Below, one piece after another: positions 38,883 to 48,374 of a stretch of DNA of 64,000 nt. This stretch comes from Streptomyces sp. NRRL B-3428 (GTDB taxonomy: Bacteria; Actinomycetota; Actinomycetes; Streptomycetales; Streptomycetaceae): NCBI GenBank assembly GCA_000721375.1, contig JOGW01000010.1:186001-250000 (forward strand). Direction: 5' to 3'. The notes beneath the pieces are model-generated. The model had not been told where the DNA came from. It saw only the letters and a program-made list of their open reading frames with translations, and searched no databases. The translations under genes were made by a program, and so were the position numbers. Numbering within the stretch: position 1 is the first letter of the stretch; each line of letters opens with the position of its first letter.

Positions 38883-41021
38883 TTGTCCTCGTCAACGTCC
38901 TCCGAGAAGCACTCCGAGACGTCCTCCGAGAAGCCCTCCGGCAAGCCCGGGATATCCCGCAGACGCGCGCTCGCCCTCGGCGGCGGAGCCCTGGGTGCGG
39001 CCGCCGCAGGCTCGCTGCTGCCGCCTTCGCTGCAGGAGGCCCTTGCGCACGAGCCGCCGGCCGGCGGACTCAAGGCCGTCAGGCACGTGGTGATCCTGAT
39101 GCAGGAGAACCGTTCTTTCGACCACTACTTCGGGTCCCTCAGAGGTGTACGCGGCTTCGGGGACCGCAACGCGATCCAACTCCCCACCGGCAGGAGCGTG
39201 TTCGAGCAGCCCACGCCGCTGGGCGGCACCGTCCTGCCCTTCCCCGTCCGCGACGCGGCCGTCGCGCAGCAGAAGGACCTGCAGTACATCGGCGACCTCA
39301 ACCACGACTGGACCGGCGGCGGAAAGGCCTGGAACAAGGGCTGGATGGACAACTGGATCGGCGCCAAGTCCGCCGCCACGATGGCGTACTACACACGCGC
39401 CGACATCCCGCTGCACTACGAACTCGCCGACACCTTCACCGTCTGCGACGCCTACCACTCGTCGATCCACACCTCGACAAGCCCCAACCGCAACCACCTG
39501 TGGAGCGGCAGGACGGGGTTCGAGGCGAACGGCGAACGGGCCGTCACCAACGCCGCGTACGCCGAGGGCATCCACCCCGGCTACGACTGGACGACCTACC
39601 CGGAGCGTCTGGAGCGGGCGGGGCGCACCTGGCAGACGTACATGGAGTGGGACAACTTCGGCGACAACCAGGTGGAGTTCTTCGCCGGCTTCAAGGCCAT
39701 CGCCCGCAAGGTGCTCGCGAAGACCGAGTTCACCTATCTGGAGGCGTTCTACGCCAAGGTGCGGGATGCGGCGGACGAGGGCGAGCGCACCAGGTTGCTA
39801 GGCATCCTGGAGGAGGGTGTCAACACCCTTTCGGCAGGGGAGCGTTCGCTGTTCGAGCGGGGGCTGCGGCGCGTGCCCACCGGCAAGCTCGCCGACACGT
39901 TCGCGCGGGATGTCGCGGCCGGCGAGCTGCCCGCGGTGTCCTACCTCGTACCGTCCGCGATCGACTCCGAGCACCCCGGCACCTCCTCGCCGATCCACAG
40001 CGCGACCCTCGTCTACAAGGTCCTCGACGCGCTCGCCTCGCACCCCGAGACCTGGCGGCACACCGTCGTCCTGATCGACTACGACGAGAACGACGGCTTC
40101 TTCGACCACGTACCGCCGCCGGTGCCGCCCGCCGGCGACACCGAGGAGCACTGGCAGGGACTGCCCACCGGGCTCGGGATCCGGGTGCCGATGCTGGTGG
40201 TCTCGCCGTGGTCGGTCGGCGGCTACGTCTCGTCCGAGGTCTTCGACCACACCTCAGTGATCCGCTTCCTGGAGAAGTGGACGGGGATCAAGGAGCCCGG
40301 CATCGGGACCTGGCGCCGCCGTGTCACCGGTGACCTGACGGGCGCCTTCGACTTCAAGCGCGGCCGCCGTCAGCCCGAGGTGGAGCAGCCCGGGGCCATC
40401 CCGCCGTTCACCGGACGCTGGCGCCCGCAGCCGCCGCTCGACCAGAAGATGCCCGAGCAGGAGCCCGGGCGCCGCCCGGCCCGCGCGCTGCCGTACCAGC
40501 CGGACGCGTACGGCTCCGTGCAGGGCGGGGTGTTCCGGCTGAAGGTCGTGAACGGCGGACGCTCCTGTGTGCCGCTCGCTCTTTATCCGTACGCGGGGGA
40601 GTTCGACGTGCCCCAGCACACCGACGTCGACGACCGGGCGCTGTGGGAGGTGCAGCTGGCCGGGGACGCGTACGCGTTCACGGTCACCGGGCCGAACGGC
40701 TTCCGCCGTGAGTTCGCGGGGCGGGTGCGAGGCACGGCCGCCGTGACGACGGAGGTCGACGGGCGCGGACGCGAGCTGAGCATCACGCTGCGCAATCGCG
40801 GCGACCGACCGCTGACCTTCACGGTGCGCTCGCTCGCGTACGGCCAGGAGCGCCCGCGCGAGATCACGCTGCGTCCGGGACGCGGCCGCACGATCGGGCA
40901 CCGGGCCGGCGCGGCGCACGGCTGGTACGACCTGGAGATCACGGCCGAGGGGGACGAGGGCTTCAGGCGCCGGCTGATGGGTCATATCGAGAACGGCCGG
41001 ACGAGTGTGTCGGGCTGCTGA
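38883..41021 (+). CDS. Tat-exported phosphocholine-type phospholipase C
   Basis: 712 aa. The TTG at 38883 is chosen because a perfect AGGAGG lies at 38871-38876. After an SSEK-rich N-terminus comes the twin-arginine signal SRRRALALGGGALGAAAAG. The catalytic domain has the phosphoesterase motifs MQENRSFDHYFGSLRGVRGFGDRN, SPNRNHLWSG and DENDGFFDHVPPP. Two C-terminal beta-sandwich domains (RLKVVNGGRSCVPLALYPYAGEF and later repeats) match the DUF756 pair of bacterial non-hemolytic PLCs. It acts outside the cell on phospholipid head groups, likely for phosphate scavenging; no PHO box was identified. Confidence 0.92.
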   Translation: MSSSTSSEKHSETSSEKPSGKPGISRRRALALGGGALGAAAAGSLLPPSLQEALAHEPPAGGLKAVRHVVILMQENRSFDHYFGSLRGVRGFGDRNAIQLPTGRSVFEQPTPLGGTVLPFPVRDAAVAQQKDLQYIGDLNHDWTGGGKAWNKGWMDNWIGAKSAATMAYYTRADIPLHYELADTFTVCDAYHSSIHTSTSPNRNHLWSGRTGFEANGERAVTNAAYAEGIHPGYDWTTYPERLERAGRTWQTYMEWDNFGDNQVEFFAGFKAIARKVLAKTEFTYLEAFYAKVRDAADEGERTRLLGILEEGVNTLSAGERSLFERGLRRVPTGKLADTFARDVAAGELPAVSYLVPSAIDSEHPGTSSPIHSATLVYKVLDALASHPETWRHTVVLIDYDENDGFFDHVPPPVPPAGDTEEHWQGLPTGLGIRVPMLVVSPWSVGGYVSSEVFDHTSVIRFLEKWTGIKEPGIGTWRRRVTGDLTGAFDFKRGRRQPEVEQPGAIPPFTGRWRPQPPLDQKMPEQEPGRRPARALPYQPDAYGSVQGGVFRLKVVNGGRSCVPLALYPYAGEFDVPQHTDVDDRALWEVQLAGDAYAFTVTGPNGFRREFAGRVRGTAAVTTEVDGRGRELSITLRNRGDRPLTFTVRSLAYGQERPREITLRPGRGRTIGHRAGAAHGWYDLEITAEGDEGFRRRLMGHIENGRTSVSGC

Positions 41022-41304
41022 GGGCGACGAATAGGAGCCCTCGGAAACCCCGGGACACTGCACCCCGCACATAGCCCCGGGCAAACCTCCTTGGTCCCGC
41101 GTCCTCATGGCCTGCTCCCCATGCGGTCCGGGACCAAGGGCGGGCAGTCCGCGCACCCCTGTGACGATCGCCACGAAACGGACAATGGATCTTTTTCGGG
41201 TGCGAGAGTGAGCGCGTAAAGGGCCCGTTGGGTCCCTGTAGGGCACGAGTTCCACATGGGCTGTTCCCGTACGCAGATCCTCAAAAGCACCAGGGAGCAG
41301 CTCC

Positions 41305-43554
41305 GTGGCAGCACTCGCACGGTGGTGCGTCACGCACCGACTGGCCGCCGTACTGCTCTGGCTCGCCACCCTGGTCGGTGTGGGCGCCGCGGCCGTCGTC
41401 GCGGGCACCTCGTACTCCAACGACTACGACGTCCCCGGCACCGAGTCGGGCCGCGCCGCCGCCCTGCTCGAAGAGGGCTTCCCGCATCTCGGCGGTGACA
41501 CCGACACCATCGTCTGGCACACGAGCGACGGCACCGTGAACGCGGCCGACGTGCAGCAGACGATGACCAAGACCCTCGACAAGGTCGCCGAGCTGCCCGG
41601 TATCTCCTCGGTCGTCAGCCCGTATCACGCGGCCGGCGCCGGACAGATCAGCAAGGACGCGCACACCGCGTACGCGGTGGTCACGTTCGACAAGGCAGCG
41701 GCCGACATCGACAAGGCCGATGCCGAGGCGCTCGTGCAGACCGCCAAGGACGCCGACTCCGACGGCCTCCAGGTGGAACTCGGCGGCTCGGCGATCGCCC
41801 TCACCGAGGCGAGCGGCGGGCATACGGCCGAGATCGTCGGCGTGGTCGTCGCGGCGGTGGTCCTCTTCCTCGCCTTCGGCTCGCTCGCCGCCTCCCTGCT
41901 GCCGATCGCGACCGCGCTGGTCAGCGTCGGCACGGCGTACGCGGGAATCGTGCTGCTCGGCCATGTGATGACGGTCGCCGACTTCGCGCCCATGCTGGGC
42001 ATGCTGGTCGGGCTCGGCGTCGGGATCGACTACGCGCTGTTCATCGTGACCCGCCACCGCCGTGGTCTGAAGCGCGGTCTGCCCGTGGCCGAGGCCGCGC
42101 GGGCCGCGGTGGCCACCACCGGACGTGCCGTGGTGTTCGCCGGTGCGACGGTCTGCATAGCCCTGCTCGGCATGCTGATCCTGCGGCTCGACTTCCTCAA
42201 CGGCGTCGCCATCGCAGCTTCGCTGACCGTACTCCTCACGGTCGCCGCCTCCGTGACGCTGCTCCCGGCGCTCCTCTCGTTCATCGGCATGCGCGCACTC
42301 GGCCGGCGTGAGCGCGCACATCTCGCCGAACACGGACCCGCGCCCGAACTGCCCACCGGCTTCGCCGTACGCTGGTCGGCCTTCGTGGAGCGGCGGCCCA
42401 AGCTGCTCGGCGCGATCGCGCTGGTGCTGATGGCCGTGCTCGCCCTGCCCACCCTCTCGCTCCGCCTGGGCACCTCCGACCAGGGCAACAATCCCCAGTC
42501 GTCGACCACCCGGCAGGCGTACGACCTGCTCGCGGGGGGCACCTCCCAGGCTTTCGGCACTGGGGGAGGCTTCGGGCCCGGTGTGAACGGTCCGCTGACG
42601 CTGGTGGCCGAGGTGCACGGCGCCGAGGACAAGCTCGCGCTCGACCGGCTCGCCGGGACGCTCGACGGCACTGCGGGCGTCGCGGCCGTCTCCCCGGTGA
42701 CGTACGACGAAAGCGGCGCCATAGGCGTGCTCACGATCACCCCGGGCTCGGCGCCGCAGTCCGCCGCGACCAGCGACCTCGTCGACAAGCTGCGCACCGA
42801 GATCCTGCCGAAGGCCGAGAAGGGCACCTCGCTTGAGGTGTACACGGGCGGGATCACGGCGAGTTACGACGACTTCGCCGAGGTCATCGTCGGGAAGCTG
42901 CCCCTGTTCGTGGGCGTCGTGATCGGGCTCGGGTGCGTTCTGCTGCTGCTCGCGTTCCGCTCGATCGGGATACCGCTCAAGGCCGCCGCGATGAACGTCG
43001 CCGCCGTGGCCTCGGCCTTTGGTGTCGTGGTCGCGATCTTCCAGTGGGGCTGGGGGAGCGAGCTGATGGGGCTCGGGCGCGCGGGCCCGATCGAGCCCTT
43101 CCTGCCGGTCATCATGGTGTCGGTGCTCTTCGGGCTCTCCATGGACTACCAGGTCTTCCTCGTGAGCCGTATGTACGAGGAGTGGCTGGAGACCGGGGAC
43201 AACCGCAGGGCGGTACGGGTGGGTCTCGCGGAGACGAGCCGGGTGATCAACTCGGCCGCCGTGATCATGATTTCGGTCTTCCTCGCCTTCGTGCTGAGCG
43301 GGGACAGGGTGATCGCGATGTTCGGCATCGCCCTGGCCGCGGCGGTCGCCCTGGACGCTTTCGTGCTGCGCACGCTGCTTGTCCCCGCGTTGATGCACAT
43401 GCTGGGCGGCGCGAACTGGTGGCTGCCCAAGTGGCTCGACCGGCTGCTGCCGCGCATCAGCATCGAGCCGCCGGAATGCCGGGGTGTGGTGGTGCCCGGG
43501 CAGCGCGCGGCCGGCGCGGGCGACGCCGAGGTGGAGCTCAGCAAAGAGCGTTAA
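41305..43554 (+). CDS. MMPL/RND family exporter
   Basis: 749 aa, GTG start behind AGGGAG. Two-fold MMPL design: helix 1 (CVTHRLAAVLLWLATLVGVGAAAVVAGT), a long extracytoplasmic loop, then five helices including ADFAPMLGMLVGLGVGIDYALFIVTRHR; a second half with VVIGLGCVLLLLAF and FLPVIMVSVLFGLSMDYQVFLVSRMYEEW. The GIDYALF and SMDYQVF motifs carry the proton-relay Asp/Tyr pair of MmpL proteins. It probably exports lipids or hydrophobic small molecules. The C-terminal cytoplasmic tail is short. Upstream 41022-41304 shows only a weak 6-bp dyad (41020-41042) and no other feature. Confidence 0.9.
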   Translation: MAALARWCVTHRLAAVLLWLATLVGVGAAAVVAGTSYSNDYDVPGTESGRAAALLEEGFPHLGGDTDTIVWHTSDGTVNAADVQQTMTKTLDKVAELPGISSVVSPYHAAGAGQISKDAHTAYAVVTFDKAAADIDKADAEALVQTAKDADSDGLQVELGGSAIALTEASGGHTAEIVGVVVAAVVLFLAFGSLAASLLPIATALVSVGTAYAGIVLLGHVMTVADFAPMLGMLVGLGVGIDYALFIVTRHRRGLKRGLPVAEAARAAVATTGRAVVFAGATVCIALLGMLILRLDFLNGVAIAASLTVLLTVAASVTLLPALLSFIGMRALGRRERAHLAEHGPAPELPTGFAVRWSAFVERRPKLLGAIALVLMAVLALPTLSLRLGTSDQGNNPQSSTTRQAYDLLAGGTSQAFGTGGGFGPGVNGPLTLVAEVHGAEDKLALDRLAGTLDGTAGVAAVSPVTYDESGAIGVLTITPGSAPQSAATSDLVDKLRTEILPKAEKGTSLEVYTGGITASYDDFAEVIVGKLPLFVGVVIGLGCVLLLLAFRSIGIPLKAAAMNVAAVASAFGVVVAIFQWGWGSELMGLGRAGPIEPFLPVIMVSVLFGLSMDYQVFLVSRMYEEWLETGDNRRAVRVGLAETSRVINSAAVIMISVFLAFVLSGDRVIAMFGIALAAAVALDAFVLRTLLVPALMHMLGGANWWLPKWLDRLLPRISIEPPECRGVVVPGQRAAGAGDAEVELSKER

Positions 43555-43589
43555 GGAAGCTCTCAGATGCGGCACCTAGCGTGCGGGAC

Positions 43590-44177
43590 ATGAGCACTGA
43601 GATCGAGAAGCGCGAGACGGACCCGGCCGCCGAGGTCACGCCCGAAGAGGCCGGTACGGAGGCCGGGGCGGCACTGAACGACGATGTCCGCGACGATGCG
43701 GACGTGCTCGACCAGGACGTTCTCGACGAGGACGCCGAGGCGGACGACGACGAGACGGTCGCCGACGAGGTGGGCACCCGCCCCGCAGGCGTGGGTCAGG
43801 GCGCCGCCGCGGTCGTCTCCGCCGGGCTCGGCATCGTCGCGCTCACCGGAAGCTGGGTCGGCACCATCGCCTCGGCGCGCACCTCACTGATCGGCCAGCT
43901 GGAGACCTCCCAGACCGCGAGCGTCGCCACGCAGGTCAAGGAGGTGTACGGGGACGCCTGGCACGCCACGGCGCTGGTCGGCGGGGTCTTCGCGCTGCTC
44001 GCCCTCGTGGTCGGCGCGCTGGTGCTCGCGCGGCCCGCGTTCGGTGCGCCGGGCCGGGTGCAGGCGCCGTGGATCAAGTCCGTCGCCTGGGGCGGTGTGG
44101 CGCTCGGCGTGCTGGGCCTGCTGATCGCCGTGGCCAAGTACACGGACCTCTTCATGGGGCTGCCGTCCACCACCTGA
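43590..44177 (+). CDS. Three-TM membrane protein with acidic N-terminus
   Basis: 195 aa. The first 70 residues are strongly acidic (DDVRDDADVLDQDVLDEDAEADDDE) and presumably cytoplasmic. Helices follow: GAAAVVSAGLGIVALTGSWVG, TALVGGVFALLALVVGALVLA and [20 protein letters not shown]. Between helices 1 and 2 is a loop of about 50 residues. No family is recognised. It lies 35 bp after the MMPL gene and before an 18-bp-stem terminator, so it may be a partner of the exporter. Confidence 0.8.
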   Translation: MSTEIEKRETDPAAEVTPEEAGTEAGAALNDDVRDDADVLDQDVLDEDAEADDDETVADEVGTRPAGVGQGAAAVVSAGLGIVALTGSWVGTIASARTSLIGQLETSQTASVATQVKEVYGDAWHATALVGGVFALLALVVGALVLARPAFGAPGRVQAPWIKSVAWGGVALGVLGLLIAVAKYTDLFMGLPSTT

Positions 44178-44202
44178 GCCGGCATCGGCTCTCCAAGACC
44201 GT

Positions 44203-44240
44203 CTAAGCCCCCTGAATCCCTTGGGATTCAGGGGGCTTAG
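44203..44240. terminator. Perfect 18-bp-stem terminator
   Basis: The arms at 44203-44220 and 44223-44240 are perfectly complementary with a 2-base spacer, ending the MMPL/membrane-protein transcription unit. The sequence is self-complementary, so it would work in both directions. Confidence 0.9.
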
Positions 44241-44299
44241 GGCTGTCTGCGCAGTGCTTAGGGCGGCGTAAGGCATCTCAGGCCGAGGCCTAAGGCATC
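44236..44299. promoter_or_regulatory. Repeated CTTAGGGC / TAAGGCATC elements upstream of the LAL operon
   Basis: GCTTAGGGC-type half-sites start at about 44236 and 44257. TAAGGCATC occurs at 44269-44277 and 44291-44299, 22 bp apart. The CTTA and TAAG cores are inverted relative to each other and are spaced close to whole helical turns, suggesting an operator array or promoter for the downstream small ORF and LAL regulator. Confidence 0.4.
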
Positions 44300-44423
44300 C
44301 GGGCTCTGGAGATGCGGCGTTCTCCCGATGTGGCGCACCCCCCTGGGGCGAGAAAGTTAAGACATCGCAGAGAGCGAGAGGCCGGAAAACGAAACCGGCC
44401 GCCGACTCCCCCAGGAGAACAAG

Positions 44424-44600
44424 ATGTTCGAGTACGAGATGCAGCAGCTCCGCCAGGCCGACCGTATCCGCGAGGCCGAGGAGCAGCACCAGGTCGCCGA
44501 GGCCCTGCGAGGCCGCCGCGGTCGCCGGAACGCGGAGCACGAAGCGGAGGGGCGGGTGAGCCACACCCACCGGAGGTTCCGGTTCGCACGCGCCGCGTGA
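44424..44600 (+). CDS. 58-aa charged protein upstream of LAL regulator
   Basis: A short ORF, ATG behind AGGAGA, stop 19 bases before the LAL start. It begins MFEYEMQQLRQADRIREAEE and continues with an Arg-rich helical tail (LRGRRGRRNAEHEAEGR). It is rich in heptad-like charged residues, suggesting a coiled coil. Codon use has the strong G/C third-position bias of real genes here. From memory, similar short MFEYE-type proteins occur upstream of other Streptomyces regulator genes. Function unknown. Confidence 0.7.
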   Translation: MFEYEMQQLRQADRIREAEEQHQVAEALRGRRGRRNAEHEAEGRVSHTHRRFRFARAA

Positions 44601-44619
44601 CGCGCGAAGGAGCCCGCAG

Positions 44620-47600
44620 ATGAATACCGAAGCACACATCGGCCCCGCCGCCCGCCCGGGTGACGGGGCCGTTCCATTGGCCCGTACAAGCGAGTTGTCC
44701 ACCGCCCGGACAAATGAGTGGTCCACCGCCCGGACAAACGAGTCGTCCACCGTACGGTCAAGCGCATCACCGCAGGTGATCGGCGTCATGTCGATAAAGG
44801 GTGCCGGGCTGTCGGACCCCCGTGCGATGCTCGGCGCTGTGGAGACCAGGTCTGTCAGTCCGGTGTTCGTCGGCCGTGCCGGCGAACTGACCACCTTGAA
44901 CGAATCGCTCGCCCGTGCCGTCGCGGGCGAGCCGCAGGCGTTGCTGCTCGGCGGTGAGGCGGGGGTCGGCAAGACCCGCCTTCTGGAGGAGTTCTGCGCG
45001 GTCGCCGTGAAGTCCGACGCTGTCGTCGCGCTGGGCGGCTGTGTCGAGATCGGCGCCGAAGGTCTTCCGTTCGCCCCGTTCTCCACCGCTTTGAGCTCCC
45101 TGCTCCGCCAGCTCCCCGAAGAGTTCGCCGCCGCGGCGGCCGGCCAGGAGGAGCAACTCGCGCGTCTTCTACCCGAGTTGTCCGACCCCGCCCGAGGTTT
45201 CCCGGTCCATGGCCGGCAGCTGGAGGAGGAGGGCATGGCCCGGCTCTTCGAGCTCACCGTGCGCCTCCTGGAGCGGGTGGCCGCCGAACGTCCGGTCGTG
45301 CTCGTCCTGGAGGACCTGCACTGGGCCGACGCCTCCACACGCCATCTGCTCACCTATCTCTTCCGTACGCTGCGCAGCGGTCGTCTGGTCGTCATCGCCT
45401 CGTACCGCTCGGACGACATCCACCGCCGCCACCCGCTGCGCCCGCTCCTCGCCGAGCTCGACCGGCTGCGCACGCTGCGCCGGATCGAACTCTCCCGCTT
45501 CACCCGCGCCGAGGTACGCCGCCAGCTCGCCGGGATTCTCGCCGCGCAGCCCGAAGAGGCCCTGGTGGAGCGGGTCTTCGACCGCACCGACGGCAATGCC
45601 TTCTTCGTCGAGGAGCTCGCCTGCTCCGACGACGACTGCGATCACGCGCTGCCCGAGACCCTGCGCGATGTGCTGCTGGTCCGGGTCGAGGCGCTGCCCG
45701 AGCACGCCCAGCGTGTCGTACGGGTGATAGCCGAGGGCGGCTCGACCGTCGAGTACGAGCTGCTCGCCGCCGTCGCCGGGCTCGACGAGGACGCCCTGAT
45801 CGCGGCCCTGCGTGTGGCCGTCGGCGCCAACATGCTGCTCCCCACCTCCGTCGGCGACGGCTACCGCTTCCGGCACTCGCTGGTACGCGAGGCCGTCAGC
45901 GACGATCTGCTGCCCGGCGAGCGCTCGCGGCTCAACCGCCGTTACGCGGAGGCCCTCGAGGCCTCCCCGACCCTGATCCGCGCCGATGAGCGCGCGCCGC
46001 GTCTGGCCAGCTACTGGTACTGCGCGAAGGATGCGGCCAAGGCCCTGCCCGCCACGCTGACCGCCGCGGTCGTCGCGCGCCGGCGTTTCGCGTTCTCCGA
46101 GCAACTGCGGCTGCTCGAGCGGGCGATGGAGCTCTGGGACCTGGTCGACGACGACGTGCGCGGGAGCCTGCGGCCCGCGGACTTCACCGATGCGTACCCG
46201 CCGTGCGGCTGCGATCCGGCGACCAAGCCGCTGCAGTATCTGGACCTGATGGCGGAAGCCTCGGTGGCCGGGCGCTTCTGCGGTGAACGAGAGCGCGCGC
46301 TGAAGATCACCAAGCGTGCCCTGCGTCTTCTCGACGACGACCCGGATCCGCTGCGCGAGGCCTGGTTCTGGAACCAGAAGGCCTGGCTGCTGTCCGCGCT
46401 GGGCCGCAGCGACGGCTTCCCGGAGCTCACCCGCGCCGAGGAGTTGCTGCGCGGTCTCGAACCCTCCGCGGTGCACGCCGAGATCCTCACGCACCGCGCG
46501 ACCTGGGGCTCGCTGCACGACCCCGGCCCCGAGACCTTCGTGGCGGCCGAACGGGCCGTCGCCTACGCCCGGATGGTCGGCGCCGAAGACATCGAGGCCA
46601 ATGCCCAGCTCACGCTCGGCGGGCTGCTCGTGGAGTCCGGTGATGTCGAGGCCGGCCTCGCGCTGATGCTGTCCGTGCGCAAGCGGATAGCCGACGGCAA
46701 TCTCACCCGGGACCTCGCCCGGGTCCACATCAATCTGCCCTCCGCGCTCGAAGGAGTCGGCCGCTCGGCCGAGGCCATCGCGTACGGACGCAAGGGTGTG
46801 CAGTTCTGCCGTAAGTACGGACTGGCCGACGCGGAGGGCTGGGTCTGGGCCAACCTCGCCGAATCGCTGATCAGCCACGGTCAATGGGACGAGGCGGCCG
46901 AAGCCGTGGCCCAGGTCGCGTGCACCGCCACCAGCGACAAGCCCCGGGTGGGAGCCAGCGAGCGGATGGCACGGCTCGCGCTGTACCGCGGAGAGTTGAG
47001 TGCCGCGGCCGGATATCTCGCCCAGGCACGGTCGCACTACGGTCACCATGATGCGCAGCCTCAGTACGCGCTGCCCCTGGTGCGGCTGTCGATCGGCATC
47101 GCAGCCGGTGAGGGCCGTATCGCCGACGTACGCAGCGAGCTGGCGCAGAGGTTGGAAGCGGGCCTGCCGCCCGGCACCCAGCGCTATGCCTGGCCGCTGC
47201 TGCTCGCGGCGGCGACCGCCGAGGCCGATGCCCGGGGTCTGCCGGCCGCCGAGCCCGGCAGGCTCAAGGCCCTTGAGGTCATCCGCCGTGCGGCGAAGAC
47301 CGTGGCCACACCCGTGCCGGTCTGGCAGGGGTACGAGCGGTGGGTGCGCGCCGAGCTGCTGCGGGCCGAGGGCCGCGCGACGCCCGAAGACTGGGCGGAA
47401 GTGCTCGAACCGTTCGAGTCGGCCGAGCGCCCCTACGGTCTGGCCCGTGTCCGCTACCGGTACGCGGAGGCACTGCTGTCCTCCGGCGCGGACGAGGAGG
47501 CCCGGGCGCGCGCTGCGGAGCTGCTGCTCTCGGCGCGACAGGTGGCGCAGACTCTGGGGGCGAAGCCGCTGGCCGAGGACATATCGCTGCTCGCCCAGCG

Positions 47601-47871
47601 AGCCCGGCTGACCCTGGCCGAACACGGCTCGGAGCCGGTGCAGGAGCCCGAGCCCGACAGCCCTCTGGAGAGCCTCGGCCTGACCAGCCGTGAACGTGAC
47701 GTGCTCGGTCTGGTGGCCGAGGGCCACACCAACCGCCAGATCGCGGAGTCCCTCTTCATCTCACCGAAGACGGCCAGCGTCCACGTATCCAACATCCTCG
47801 CGAAGCTCGGCGTCGCCGGCCGTGGTGAGGCGGCGGCGCTGGCCCATCGGCTGCGGTTGTTCGAGGGGTGA
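44620..47871 (+). CDS. LuxR-family regulator with AAA ATPase domain (LAL)
   Basis: 1083 aa, ATG behind AAGGAG. After an N-terminal Ser/Thr-rich repeat stretch the ATPase domain begins (FVGRAGELTTLNESL) with Walker A GGEAGVGKTR near residue 111-120 and Walker B VLVLEDLHWAD near 226-236. A long helical repeat region (TPR-like, about 400-980) follows. The C-terminal LuxR helix-turn-helix is LTSRERDVLGLVAEGHTNRQIAESLFISPKTASVHVSNILAKLG. LAL proteins are usually activators of catabolic or secondary-metabolite genes, with ATP and a ligand sensed upstream of the HTH. The target is not evident. Confidence 0.9.
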   Translation: MNTEAHIGPAARPGDGAVPLARTSELSTARTNEWSTARTNESSTVRSSASPQVIGVMSIKGAGLSDPRAMLGAVETRSVSPVFVGRAGELTTLNESLARAVAGEPQALLLGGEAGVGKTRLLEEFCAVAVKSDAVVALGGCVEIGAEGLPFAPFSTALSSLLRQLPEEFAAAAAGQEEQLARLLPELSDPARGFPVHGRQLEEEGMARLFELTVRLLERVAAERPVVLVLEDLHWADASTRHLLTYLFRTLRSGRLVVIASYRSDDIHRRHPLRPLLAELDRLRTLRRIELSRFTRAEVRRQLAGILAAQPEEALVERVFDRTDGNAFFVEELACSDDDCDHALPETLRDVLLVRVEALPEHAQRVVRVIAEGGSTVEYELLAAVAGLDEDALIAALRVAVGANMLLPTSVGDGYRFRHSLVREAVSDDLLPGERSRLNRRYAEALEASPTLIRADERAPRLASYWYCAKDAAKALPATLTAAVVARRRFAFSEQLRLLERAMELWDLVDDDVRGSLRPADFTDAYPPCGCDPATKPLQYLDLMAEASVAGRFCGERERALKITKRALRLLDDDPDPLREAWFWNQKAWLLSALGRSDGFPELTRAEELLRGLEPSAVHAEILTHRATWGSLHDPGPETFVAAERAVAYARMVGAEDIEANAQLTLGGLLVESGDVEAGLALMLSVRKRIADGNLTRDLARVHINLPSALEGVGRSAEAIAYGRKGVQFCRKYGLADAEGWVWANLAESLISHGQWDEAAEAVAQVACTATSDKPRVGASERMARLALYRGELSAAAGYLAQARSHYGHHDAQPQYALPLVRLSIGIAAGEGRIADVRSELAQRLEAGLPPGTQRYAWPLLLAAATAEADARGLPAAEPGRLKALEVIRRAAKTVATPVPVWQGYERWVRAELLRAEGRATPEDWAEVLEPFESAERPYGLARVRYRYAEALLSSGADEEARARAAELLLSARQVAQTLGAKPLAEDISLLAQRARLTLAEHGSEPVQEPEPDSPLESLGLTSRERDVLGLVAEGHTNRQIAESLFISPKTASVHVSNILAKLGVAGRGEAAALAHRLRLFEG
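44686..44757 (+). repeat. Three 24-bp coding repeats at the LAL N-terminus
   Basis: Three consecutive 24-bp units (ACAARYGAGT then a variable base then GTCCACCGCCCGG, the last degenerate) encode the octapeptides TSELSTAR, TNEWSTAR and TNESSTVR. Confidence 0.85.
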
Positions 47872-47950
47872 GGTCGGGGTGTCCGGGCTGGGGGACCTGA
47901 CGTCCGGCGGATCGTCCGTTTTGGTCTGTTTGCCCTGGACGTAGGGTCCC

Positions 47951-47976
47951 CTGCCAGGCTGGTACCGGTCTGGCAG
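47951..47976. terminator. Weak hairpin between LAL and DUF6191 genes
   Basis: Perfect 7-bp dyad CTGCCAG-(12)-CTGGCAG in the gap between convergent genes; a plausible but modest terminator. Confidence 0.4.
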
Positions 47977-48021
47977 AGGCTTGCGGACCGAGCCTGGCCC
48001 GAGGGCCGGCGCCCGGTGGGG

Positions 48022-48195
48022 CTACTGCTCCGACTGCGACGGAACGCGGATCGTGACCTTGCCGGAGGTGAGGTCTATCGGGCCCTTGCCGGGGTCGCCG
48101 TCGTTGAGGTCGACCCTGGTCAGTTCCAGTCGCTTGCGCTCCTCGTCGGTGTGCCTGCGTCCGGGGTTGAAGAGCTGCTCGATCAGGTTGAACAT
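48022..48195 (-). CDS. Small DUF6191-type protein
   Basis: 57 aa from the ATG at 48195 with GGAGGGG 6 bases upstream. The sequence MFNLIEQLFNPGRRHTDEE, then RLELTRVDLNDGDPGKGPIDLTSGKVTIRVP, matches my memory of the Streptomyces DUF6191 family, which is short, soluble and of unknown function. It is convergent with the LAL gene. The 179 bp upstream (48196-48374) shows no further gene. Confidence 0.75.
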   Translation of the reverse strand: MFNLIEQLFNPGRRHTDEERKRLELTRVDLNDGDPGKGPIDLTSGKVTIRVPSQSEQ

Positions 48196-48374
48196 CCTGG
48201 CCCCTCCTCGACGGGTTGGCTCACAAGGAAGCAACGACCCAGGTGAGCGCGGAATTCCCGTACAGCAACGAGACCACGCTCCAGGCCCTCACCCCCTCCC
48301 GGCCCCTCACCCCACCCTCCCCGAAGCCCGGGCCGCCCCCGAACCTCACCGGCCCTCCGTCCGGCCCATCGTCC

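Noticed and set aside
45169..47727. An 852-codon open frame antisense to the LAL regulator
   Set aside because: Shadow of the real gene: high-GC coding DNA keeps the opposite frame open. No start site, no domains, and low-complexity Arg/Gly/Leu composition.
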